Assembly: GCA_002422795.1 (NCBI GenBank)
Contig: DITJ01000069.1
Coordinates: 1-12,702 of the forward strand
Source of the DNA: Alphaproteobacteria bacterium UBA6187
Lineage (GTDB): Bacteria; Pseudomonadota; Alphaproteobacteria; Rickettsiales; UBA6187
Direction of reading: 5' to 3'
DNA length: 12,702 nucleotides
How positions within the stretch are numbered: the stretch's first letter is position 1; each line of letters starts with the position of its first letter. A program made the position numbers and the translations under genes. This document shows positions 1 to 5,601 of this stretch, in pieces. The notes under the pieces are model-generated. The model was not told the origin of the DNA, ran no database searches, and saw only the letters and a program-made list of their open reading frames with translations.

Positions 1-528
1 ACCATGCACCCCTCCTTCACCCAGTCCACCATTTTTGCTTAAAGGCCCAATGATTCTATTCCTGCCATAATAATCATCTATATTCTCACGTTTCATTTTA
101 GCATTATGAATTTCTGGTATATAATTACTAACTCCTCTTTGAACAAAGGGCTTGCTAAAATTTCTGAATTCATATCTATTTATATCTGTAGCAGGAAAAT
201 CTATATTTAAATTACTGTTAACTGTAAAATTAAAGAAACAAACATTCTCACTACCAATAGTAAGTACTCTTATTTCAAGGGACTCCATGCCATCCGGTAT
301 TTCGTGACTAATAAAATCTGGGTTGAGATCAAACATTTTGGCATATTTGGGAGAATAAGCTTGTAAACTTACATCAAAAATCTCATTTCGCCATTGGCGT
401 TCAGTTATATCCATAGATATTTTGCCTTTTGAAGCTCCATTTGTTTGCTCTATATTAGTAATTAGCGAGGAAGCAACCGCATTACTTCCATATAAAATTA
501 TGGATATTAAAATTAATATCTTTTTCAT
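1..528 (-). CDS. Secreted hypothetical protein, C-terminus cut by window edge
   Basis: An open frame runs without a stop from an ATG at 528-526 to the window edge, giving 176 codons with the C-terminus missing. The first ~20 residues (MKKILILISIILYGSNAVAS) have the charged start, hydrophobic core and small residues of a Sec signal peptide, with likely cleavage after AVA, so the product is probably periplasmic or exported. The rest is polar, with several aromatic residues and no motif I recognise. The last visible part is glycine-rich (NGGLGEGGVHG). An AGAGAAG ribosome-binding-site-like stretch lies inside the end of the preceding gene, whose TAA stop is only 2 bases upstream of this ATG, so the two are almost certainly co-transcribed and probably translationally coupled. 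No function is assigned. Confidence 0.75.
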   Translation of the reverse strand, partial: MKKILILISIILYGSNAVASSLITNIEQTNGASKGKISMDITERQWRNEIFDVSLQAYSPKYAKMFDLNPDFISHEIPDGMESLEIRVLTIGSENVCFFNFTVNSNLNIDFPATDINRYEFRNFSKPFVQRGVSNYIPEIHNAKMKRENIDDYYGRNRIIGPLSKNGGLGEGGVHG

Positions 529-530
529 AA

Positions 531-773
531 TTACTTCTCTAGTTCTACTAATTTGCCATATATAGAATCAAAAACCTGCCTGGCCTGCTTCTTATCCATT
601 CCTACCTTCATGCCTGGGTTGTAAAGTATTTTTAATAGCGTCCAATCCAGAACTGTCATTTCTTTTGATGTATCAGCATCATTAAATTTGGTATAAGCAG
701 CTCCCCTGACATCATTAGCTAAGCCCATTATTTGAGTGATTTCTTCCTGTATGCATCCTTTAATAACCCACAA
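531..773 (-). CDS. Small hypothetical protein, N-terminus probably displaced by a frameshift
   Basis: The readable frame gives 80 residues from a TTG at 773 to TAA at 533-531. It is mixed-charge and probably helical (segments near GLANDVRGAAYTKFND and DKKQARQVFDSIYGKL), with no recognisable domain. The TTG at 773 has no convincing ribosome binding site. A better start, TTG at 829-827 with GGAG 7 bases upstream, opens a hydrophobic signal-like segment in a different frame (see 745-829). The original product was therefore probably an exported protein of about 98 residues that now carries a frameshift. The stop is 2 bases from the next gene's ATG, so both belong to one unit. If the frameshift is real, this is a pseudogene. 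Function unknown. Confidence 0.5.
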   Translation of the reverse strand: MWVIKGCIQEEITQIMGLANDVRGAAYTKFNDADTSKEMTVLDWTLLKILYNPGMKVGMDKKQARQVFDSIYGKLVELEK

Positions 774-829
774 AGAATCAGCGCAGATACACTAATTATC
801 AGGACTATCTTTTTATTCAAATATTTCAA
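745..829 (-). pseudogene. Out-of-frame signal-peptide start of the 531-773 gene
   Basis: Reading from TTG at 829 gives MKYLNKKIVLIISVSALILC and then GLL, a charged start followed by a strong hydrophobic core, as in a signal peptide or lipoprotein leader. The frame closes about ten codons later at a TAA. The neighbouring frame carries the 80-residue body, so a one-base change within about 750-790 would join them. GGAG at 840-837 lies 7 bases before the TTG, which supports this as the real translation start. The Cys after LIL is not a standard lipobox because the -1 residue is Leu. A canonical slippery heptamer for programmed -1 shifting is not visible in the overlap. Confidence 0.45.
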
Positions 830-856
830 AACGTATCTCCAAATTCCTTCTTATTG

Positions 857-879
857 AACTTTAAAGTTACTTTGTAACT
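857..879. promoter_or_regulatory. Overlapping palindromes upstream of the left minus-strand genes
   Basis: Positions 857-868 form a perfect 12-base palindrome (AACTTTAAAGTT). It overlaps a second dyad, AGTTAC-TTT-GTAACT (865-879). Both lie 28-50 bases upstream of the proposed TTG start at 829. The position fits an operator or promoter-proximal control site for the 829-to-1 unit. AT-rich DNA yields such palindromes by chance fairly often, so this is a candidate only. Confidence 0.3.
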
Positions 880-896
880 ATTTATTCTTCACATAT

Positions 897-1127
897 CTAC
901 CAATCCCGCCACTTAGGATTGTAGAACGCCCCATAATTAGGTTCTAATATTTACAGATGCATTCCGGTTGGCTTCTACTTGAAAAGGAAGTCCCTTATAT
1001 CGCAACTACATTACATCCGCAAGCGCATAGTTGCATTTCCGCATAATCAATGCATCCTCTGGAAGAGGGCTGGTTAGGCAACTCCTGTCCATCCATGTCT
1101 GAATTCGTTATTTGTAATGGTATTCAT
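897..1127 (-). pseudogene. Frameshifted remnant of a small cysteine-rich gene
   Basis: This stretch has no long open frame, but three successive minus-strand frames read like protein. ATG at 1096 gives 33 codons ending CACGCNVVAI and a stop at 995. The next frame continues with YKGLPFQVEANRNASVNI to a stop at 937-939. The third gives EPNYGAFYNPKWRDW and a stop at 897-899. Two +1 skips, near 996 and 946, would join them into about 65 residues. An earlier ATG at 1127-1125 opens MNTITNNEFRHGWTGVA in another frame and could be an older start. The composition (clustered Cys and aromatic residues near the end) is unlike random AT-rich translation. I do not recognise the family. The alternative, a structured RNA, is considered under findings. 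Confidence 0.4.
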
Positions 1128-1158
1128 TGTGGAACTGTGGCTTAAAAGAAGAACTAAC

Positions 1159-1509
1159 TTATGATTGTAATTTTTCATCCCGGTAATATTTATCACGCCA
1201 TTCTTTTTTCGGTTCTATGATAGCAGGATTATTGCGCCCCTTATTAAATTGGCTTATTAGAACAACCATTGTTTCTTTGAAAAAGTAGGAAATGCAGGCT
1301 ATAGAGCCAAAGCCCATTACTCCCAAAATAGCTTGCACCCATGGGGTTAGCTGGGAGTATTTATTAAGGAAATCTGCAAATAAGTTATAATTTTCCATAG
1401 GTATAGCAACATAATTTTCTTTTATAAAAATGGCAAGGAAAAGCGTGCCTATGAGCACGTATATTTTTTTATATAAAAGGTGATTATAGTCAGCATGAGA
1501 AATAAACAT
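1159..1509 (-). CDS. Small two-helix membrane protein, function unknown
   Basis: The 116-residue product has two hydrophobic segments, at about residues 15-31 (KIYVLIGTLFLAIFIKE) and 57-80 (from WVQAILGVMGFGSIACISYF). They are separated by a polar stretch, and a charged tail follows (EPKKEWRDKYYRDEK). This predicts an inner-membrane hairpin with both ends on the same side, probably cytoplasmic given the basic tail. No family is recognised. The ATG at 1509 has no clear ribosome binding site, and the next candidate start (GTG at 1458) would cut into the first helix. Its 5' end overlaps the start of the divergent regulator gene at 1495, so the two genes must share a promoter region located inside each other's leaders. 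It may belong with the adjacent regulator and OLD nuclease, but that is inferred from position only. Confidence 0.55.
   Translation of the reverse strand: MFISHADYNHLLYKKIYVLIGTLFLAIFIKENYVAIPMENYNLFADFLNKYSQLTPWVQAILGVMGFGSIACISYFFKETMVVLISQFNKGRNNPAIIEPKKEWRDKYYRDEKLQS
1481..1492. promoter_or_regulatory. C-box-like dyad at the regulator start
   Basis: TGATTATAGTCA is an imperfect dyad (TGAYTATARTCA symmetry) ending 2 bases before the regulator's ATG at 1495. As I recall, controller proteins of restriction-modification systems bind GACT/AGTC half-sites just upstream of their own gene, and this element resembles one such half-operator. It also overlaps the AAGGTGA ribosome-binding sequence at 1477-1483, so bound protein could block expression. 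A clear second copy was not found nearby, and the assignment is tentative. Confidence 0.3.
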
Positions 1510-1728
1510 GCTGAAAAAACAACTGCAAAACTAGTTAAACTGCTAAAAGAAAAGCGGTTAGAAAAAGGCTTGAGCCATCAAACGCTGGCAGACTTGGCTG
1601 GAGTAAACCGCAGCACCATAAGCAGGATAGAATCCGGGGAGCGTATACCTACTATTACGGTTTGTTTTAAAATAGCTAGTGCGCTTGAACTTAAATTATT
1701 TAATTTCCTACAAGATATTGAAAATTAA
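1495..1728 (+). CDS. Small XRE-family DNA-binding regulator (controller-protein-like)
   Basis: A 77-residue protein that is almost entirely one Cro/C1-type helix-turn-helix domain. Residues ~13-60 contain the pattern LVKLLKEKRLEKGLSHQTLA, then DLAGVNRSTISRIESGERIP, matching the scaffold, recognition-helix and following-loop signatures of the family. The short C-terminus (ALELKLFNFLQ) is the typical closing helix. The size and lack of an extra domain resemble controller proteins of restriction-modification systems and small phage-type repressors. I chose ATG 1495 because AAGGTGA lies 11 bases upstream. A GTG at 1480 would add five residues but has no ribosome binding site. It is followed 83 bases later, on the same strand, by the OLD nuclease gene, so it is the likely regulator of that gene and of itself. 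It overlaps the divergent membrane-protein gene by 15 bases. Confidence 0.85.
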   Translation: MRNKHAEKTTAKLVKLLKEKRLEKGLSHQTLADLAGVNRSTISRIESGERIPTITVCFKIASALELKLFNFLQDIEN

Positions 1729-1811
1729 TTACTCCTCATTTTATTAAAAATTGTTATTGCTAAAATCATTAAGTTATGTTTTTTTGAAAGAAAACAACTA
1801 ATGAGTGCAAA

Positions 1812-3497
1812 ATGAAGCTGCTTAGTCTTACCATTTCAAATTTCCGTTCTATTAATGGCGATAAAACAACCATTTCATTTGAAGGGTCTGATATAATTTT
1901 CCTTATAGGAAAAAATAATGCGGGCAAATCCTCTATTCTTCATGCGTACAATTTCTTTGTAAACCCCAAGCAAAAAGCGGAAAGAACAGATTTTTATGGA
2001 TATAATCCAACTAATGCTATTGAGATTGAAGCAGTTTTTAAGCAAGAAGAAGGTGATAAAAAATACTTTGAAGATAAGGGGTTACAAAAATGGGTTGTAA
2101 GCAAAGATGGGAAATATAAAGATTGTGTTCGTTTTAAGAAAATTTGGCAAGGGGAAGAATGTGCTGGCTGGACTGGTGTTGCCCTTGAAAGCCAGAAATA
2201 TACTTATGATCCAGCTACGGAAGAATTTACAGCGGGTGGCTTTGGTGGATTAGAACAATATCTAACTAAGTGTGCTCCTACCGCAATTACAATACCTGCT
2301 ATACAGACAGATAAAGAACTTGCTGATTGGGTAAAAGATACTTTTAAGAAAACAGTCTTAAAAAGCTTAAATGAAGAACAAAAAGCAGTATATGATGACG
2401 CAATAGAAAAAATTAAGTTGCTGCAGGAAGCTGTATTATCCGATGAACAAATACAAAATCTTAATAAGTCAGCAAATGTAAATTTTCAGAAAATATTTCC
2501 TGAACTAAAATTACTATTACAAGTTAAGGACGCAGAACCTTTCAGCCTTAATGCCGCTCTAGAAAAAGAATTTTCAGTACATGTAAATGATAATAGTGTG
2601 TCGCATGGTAGCCAAAATATAACAACACATGGCCATGGTGTGCTTAGGCAGGCAATGTTTAATTTCCTGGGAATAGTAAGTAATGCTGATGTTTCTGAAG
2701 GGAAGCAATTCTTGCTATTATTTGAAGAACCGGAAATTTATTTACATCCAAAAGCTGTATTATTATTACGCGATGCTTTGTATGAATTGTGCAAAGACTC
2801 TCCTTTTCAAATACTATGTTGCTCACATAGCCCTGCATTAATTGATATTTCCCGCCCACATACTTCTATCGTTAGAGTAGTAAAACAAGATAGTAAGACA
2901 AATTTTTATCAAGTTGGAGAAGATGTTCTGGCTTCAGATAAAGAGCGCCTACAAATGATAAATCGTTTTAATCCTCATATTTGTGAGACATTCTTTGCAG
3001 ATAAAGTTGTTTTGGTTGAAGGTGATACTGAGGCGGTTGTTATAAGGGATTTGATAGCCAGAATATCACCTAAATCTGATATTTTTGTATTAAATACTGG
3101 TACTAAAAATAATATACCATTTTTTCAGAAAATTCTTACTCATTTCAATATTATACAACATATAATACATGATTGTGATTCTGCAGATAAAAAATCTGCA
3201 TGGGCATTAAATAGAAAAATTTGGGATAATATTATTGCGGCTAATAACCAATTTGCATTACTAGCAAGGCGGTATGTTTTCGTATGTAATTTTGAAGATG
3301 CTCATGGGTATAAGCATAATGATGAAGATGGCAAGCCCCTGTCAGCTTACAAGTACATTCAAACAATCCCTGATACGGCTAATGTTCCGGTGATAAATTT
3401 TGTTAAATGTATTCTTGGTTTAATTAATCCGAATAGTGATTATAACCAGAAAGACATAGAGTCTATGGCTACCTCTAATAAGCCTGATGTAGCTTAG
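1812..3497 (+). CDS. OLD-family ATP-dependent endonuclease (AAA ATPase plus TOPRIM)
   Basis: The 561-residue protein has the two-domain layout of overcoming-lysogenization-defect nucleases. The N-terminal ABC/SMC-like ATPase shows a Walker A at 33-41 (GKNNAGKSS), a signature-like stretch near 272-283 (THGHGVLRQAMF), a Walker B at 301-313 (LLLFEEPEIYLHP, with E305/E306) and a switch histidine at 336-341 (CCSHSP). The C-terminal TOPRIM nuclease domain shows the acidic motif VLVEGDTEA (E403) and the DxD motif HDCDS (D454, D456), so both activities look intact. Length fits class 1, stand-alone OLD proteins. No UvrD/GajB-type helicase follows, as would be expected for a Gabija-like pair. Family members degrade DNA and several act against phages. 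The start at 1812 has only a weak ribosome binding site. An XRE regulator precedes it, and the gene after it is convergent and broken. Confidence 0.9.
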   Translation: MKLLSLTISNFRSINGDKTTISFEGSDIIFLIGKNNAGKSSILHAYNFFVNPKQKAERTDFYGYNPTNAIEIEAVFKQEEGDKKYFEDKGLQKWVVSKDGKYKDCVRFKKIWQGEECAGWTGVALESQKYTYDPATEEFTAGGFGGLEQYLTKCAPTAITIPAIQTDKELADWVKDTFKKTVLKSLNEEQKAVYDDAIEKIKLLQEAVLSDEQIQNLNKSANVNFQKIFPELKLLLQVKDAEPFSLNAALEKEFSVHVNDNSVSHGSQNITTHGHGVLRQAMFNFLGIVSNADVSEGKQFLLLFEEPEIYLHPKAVLLLRDALYELCKDSPFQILCCSHSPALIDISRPHTSIVRVVKQDSKTNFYQVGEDVLASDKERLQMINRFNPHICETFFADKVVLVEGDTEAVVIRDLIARISPKSDIFVLNTGTKNNIPFFQKILTHFNIIQHIIHDCDSADKKSAWALNRKIWDNIIAANNQFALLARRYVFVCNFEDAHGYKHNDEDGKPLSAYKYIQTIPDTANVPVINFVKCILGLINPNSDYNQKDIESMATSNKPDVA

Positions 3498-3503
3498 TAG
3501 TCA

Positions 3504-3872
3504 TTATAATAATTTCTTACTACTCTGATACTCCTGCATATCCTTATTAAACTGCCTCTCCGTTATAAGGCCTTTTTTTTAAGGCAATTCTTAAAACCTC
3601 ATCATAAGGCATTTTCTTTGTAGGTGTCGGCTTGTTATTTTTTACAATAGCTTTCCTTTCCTCCTGCTTTTGCTTAGGTGCGCCCACAAGATTAATTATA
3701 ACATCAATTTTTTGCTATTTTTAATTTCATTAACATTTGACATGGCTTTAATATTGCCACTAACTTTATTTTTATTGCGCGATAATATGGCAATATTATG
3801 CCCTTGCCCAATCAGGAAGTCTATAAGGTAAGTGCCGATAAAGCCTGTTCCGCCAGTAATTAGAAAATTCAT
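3504..3872 (-). pseudogene. Truncated TIGR01777/YfcH-like epimerase fused to unrelated coding remnant
   Basis: Reading from ATG 3872 gives MNFLITGGTGFIGTYLIDFL, the GxxGxxG nucleotide-binding start of the NAD-dependent epimerase family. After about 55 codons the frame closes at TAA following a 6-A run. The adjacent frame continues as IDVIINLVGAP, which matches the conserved D-x-V-I-N-L-x-G segment of TIGR01777 proteins. Homology to that family (about 300 residues) stops there. What follows is a charged sequence (KQKQEERKAIVKNNKPTPTK, then MPYDEVLRIALKK) that is not epimerase. After an 8-A run another frame reads GLITERQFNKDMQEYQSSKK to a TAA at 3504-3506, in the same frame as the ATG. The gene is truncated, fused and shifted, and almost certainly non-functional. 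Its ATG lies 9 bases after the MAPEG stop, so it was probably the operon's last gene. Confidence 0.7.
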
Positions 3873-3881
3873 ATTTATTAA

Positions 3882-4298
3882 TTAGCTAAATAGTTTTATT
3901 AAAAATAATACTAAATTAACAACCGCGCAAAGTGTTATGGTTATAAATGTACAAACCATACCAATTTGCCTGTATTTCAAGCTGGTTTTAAGTTTATCAT
4001 TTTCATATTTCTCATAGAATGCGAGAGCATAAAGATGGCTTATGCGTCCAGTTAAAAATAAAATCCCCAGAAGATGGATTATATAAATGGCCACTCCCTG
4101 ATACTCAGCCATAAATAACAACAACAGTACAAAAGGTGTGTATTCGCTAAAATTAGCATGTGCTCTGATTCGCTGCTCTAGCAATTTAGAGCGGCCGCTA
4201 CCAAGTGCAACTTGTGCGGAAACTCTAGCTTTTATTACCAAAATAGACAAATATACAAATATTATTGCTAATAAAGATGCATATAAAGAAACTATCAT
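3882..4298 (-). CDS. MAPEG-family inner-membrane protein (YecN-like)
   Basis: The 138-residue protein has about four hydrophobic helices (near 4-22, 53-64, 67-85 and 114-135). It carries the MAPEG hallmarks: RIRAHANFSEYTPF at 43-56, GRISH at 84-88 and RQIGM at 110-114. MAPEG proteins are small membrane proteins. The eukaryotic members are glutathione transferases, peroxidases or eicosanoid synthases, and most bacterial YecN-type members have no proven reaction. The gene is separated from the upstream dehydrogenase by 20 bases, with GGAG 10 bases before its ATG, and it is the last intact gene of the operon. Within a cluster aimed at membrane fatty acids, a glutathione- or thiol-dependent role on oxidised lipids is plausible but unproven. 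Confidence 0.85.
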   Translation of the reverse strand: MIVSLYASLLAIIFVYLSILVIKARVSAQVALGSGRSKLLEQRIRAHANFSEYTPFVLLLLFMAEYQGVAIYIIHLLGILFLTGRISHLYALAFYEKYENDKLKTSLKYRQIGMVCTFITITLCAVVNLVLFLIKLFS

Positions 4299-4318
4299 AA
4301 TATCGACACACTCCGTTA

Positions 4319-5074
4319 TTAAGATTTATTTTTCATTTTACTGGTTAGGAATAATTTTATCCCATATGGCAGAATTGAAAGGAATTTGAGAAATATTGTG
4401 AACTTTTTGGGAAAATGGATTTCAAAGGCTTTACTTCTTAAACCATCAGCAATGTATATGGCTGCAACTTCAGGCTCAACACGCATAGGCATTGAAAAGT
4501 TGTTTTTATCTGTCATTGGGGTGCGTACGAATCCAGGATTTATTACTTTAATATCAATATTCTTTGGAACTTCCGCATAAAGGCTTTCGGCAAAATTAAT
4601 CAGAGCTGCCTTGCTTGCGCTATATGGCTGACCGCCAGGAAGCCCGACATAACCTGCAACGCTGGCACATAATGCTAATTGACCTTCTGATTGTTTTTGT
4701 AAGATTGGCAGGGTTGCTTTTGCTACATGGAACGCACCAAGCACATTTACTTCCAGAAGTTGTTTAGTAAATGCTACATCCATATTTTCTATATTGGCAG
4801 GATTGTAAATAGCCGCCATAAAGATAACCCTATCGAGTTTTTTGACGGTTTTGGTTATGTAATTTATTGCCGATTCAATATCGGAATAATTAGCGACATC
4901 CAGCGGATAAATATGATGCTGCCTGCCTAGCTCTTTTCGCAGGCTCTCCAGCGCATCTTTGCTACGTGCTGATAAAATAAGCGTTGCACCCTGCGCGGAT
5001 AGCACTCTTGCTAAGGCCGCTCCAATGCCGCTACTTGCGCCAATTATCCAAATATTCTCACCACTGAAAGACAT
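4319..5074 (-). CDS. Short-chain dehydrogenase/reductase (SDR)
   Basis: A 251-residue classical-type SDR. It has the cofactor glycine motif GASSGIG at 12-18, an acidic turn around LDV at 58-60, the structural Asn of the catalytic tetrad in EVNVLG (N110), Ser138 in ASVAG, and the YSASK active-site pair Tyr151/Lys155. Arg37 after the second strand (SARSKD) suggests NADP(H) preference. The usual NNAG motif is replaced by MAAIY at 86-90, a modest departure. The hydrophobic C-terminal ~30 residues with a basic end may attach it to the membrane. Its ATG overlaps the stop of the lipoprotein gene by one base (TAATG) and so it is translationally coupled. I recall SDRs of this type next to DUF1365 and amine-oxidase genes in alphaproteobacterial photo-oxidative-stress clusters. 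The substrate is unknown, possibly an oxidised lipid carbonyl. Confidence 0.88.
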   Translation of the reverse strand: MSFSGENIWIIGASSGIGAALARVLSAQGATLILSARSKDALESLRKELGRQHHIYPLDVANYSDIESAINYITKTVKKLDRVIFMAAIYNPANIENMDVAFTKQLLEVNVLGAFHVAKATLPILQKQSEGQLALCASVAGYVGLPGGQPYSASKAALINFAESLYAEVPKNIDIKVINPGFVRTPMTDKNNFSMPMRVEPEVAAIYIADGLRSKAFEIHFPKKFTIFLKFLSILPYGIKLFLTSKMKNKS

Positions 5075-5601
5075 TATTTACCTTGTTTTTGCATAAATAT
5101 TGTTAACTCGGCAACAGTCAGACCAAATTTCTTAATATATGAGCGGTTAATAAGAACCCCACCTTTCATCTGCCACATCCAATCATCAAATTTCAGACGG
5201 TAAGTTTTACCATCAACAGGCAAATCCATGCTATAATGCCAGTTCACTGCGCTTCCTTCTAAAGTACCTTTCGCAACACCAAGTATATCTCCGGCAGTGC
5301 CATCGTATGAATTGTCAGAACTTTTTGTAATCGTCCATGTGCGGTGCTGCACTTCGCCATCGTAATAATGGAATGTTTCTTTCAACGTGCCAACATCACC
5401 TTGCCAAGAGCCAACCATTTCCACATCGAAGCGCCTTACAACCCTACCTCGCCAGTCCTGCACTATCCCCCATGCCTTTATTGGCCCTGTGAAATATTCT
5501 TTAATATCTGCCTTTGGTTCGGTGCCTTGATAGTGCTTCATTGTATTTCCGCCGCATCCACTAAACATTAGCATTACTCCTAATAAAATTATTTTGTGCA
5601 T
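5074..5601 (-). CDS. DUF3833 lipoprotein
   Basis: I place the start at ATG 5601, giving 175 residues, because AGGAGAA lies 7 bases upstream and because the resulting N-terminus (MHKIILLGVMLMFSGCGG) is a lipoprotein signal with a lipobox-like FSGC, lipidated Cys16. A longer frame up to 5721 exists but would bury this signal. The mature part matches DUF3833 in its arrangement: a YFTGPIKAWGIVQDWRGRV segment near 37-55, then alternating beta-type stretches rich in Trp and Gly (WTITKS, GTLEGSAVNWHYSMDLPV, LKFDDWMWQM). This is a small membrane-anchored beta-barrel-like fold of unknown activity, expected in the periplasm. It overlaps the upstream transporter gene by 41 bases and the downstream SDR by one base. 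DUF3833 genes commonly accompany the COG2230/DUF1365 set, so a role in lipid binding or modification at the membrane is inferred. Confidence 0.85.
   Translation of the reverse strand: MHKIILLGVMLMFSGCGGNTMKHYQGTEPKADIKEYFTGPIKAWGIVQDWRGRVVRRFDVEMVGSWQGDVGTLKETFHYYDGEVQHRTWTITKSSDNSYDGTAGDILGVAKGTLEGSAVNWHYSMDLPVDGKTYRLKFDDWMWQMKGGVLINRSYIKKFGLTVAELTIFMQKQGK

Noticed and set aside
750..794. Programmed -1 ribosomal frameshift joining leader and body
   Set aside because: No canonical X XXY YYZ heptamer in the needed frame and no clear downstream stem; a simple indel is the simpler reading.
986..993. GGAAGTCC resembling the first conserved region of RNase P RNA
   Set aside because: The other conserved RNase P regions are not found nearby, and the segment is too short.
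1073..1079. GTTAGGC resembling an integron attC core
   Set aside because: No complementary RYYYAAC partner or attC-like fold lies within a reasonable distance, and no integrase is present.
897..1240. Similarity between NPKWRDW of the remnant and KKEWRDKYYRD at the end of the membrane protein, as a sign of duplication
   Set aside because: Only W-R-D and a few charged residues are shared; too short to indicate common origin.
2659..2859. Minus-strand open frame inside the OLD gene, and similar frames opposite the operon genes
   Set aside because: They lie within clearly coding sequence on the other strand, lack ribosome binding sites and show no motif.
1812..3497. Gabija (GajA-GajB) system
   Set aside because: The nuclease is OLD-like, but no UvrD-like GajB gene follows; downstream sequence is the convergent epimerase remnant.
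3554..3580. GCCT/AGGC stem followed by a run of eight T, possible terminator for the OLD gene
   Set aside because: The stem is only four base pairs, and the T-run is explained as lysine codons of the minus-strand remnant.
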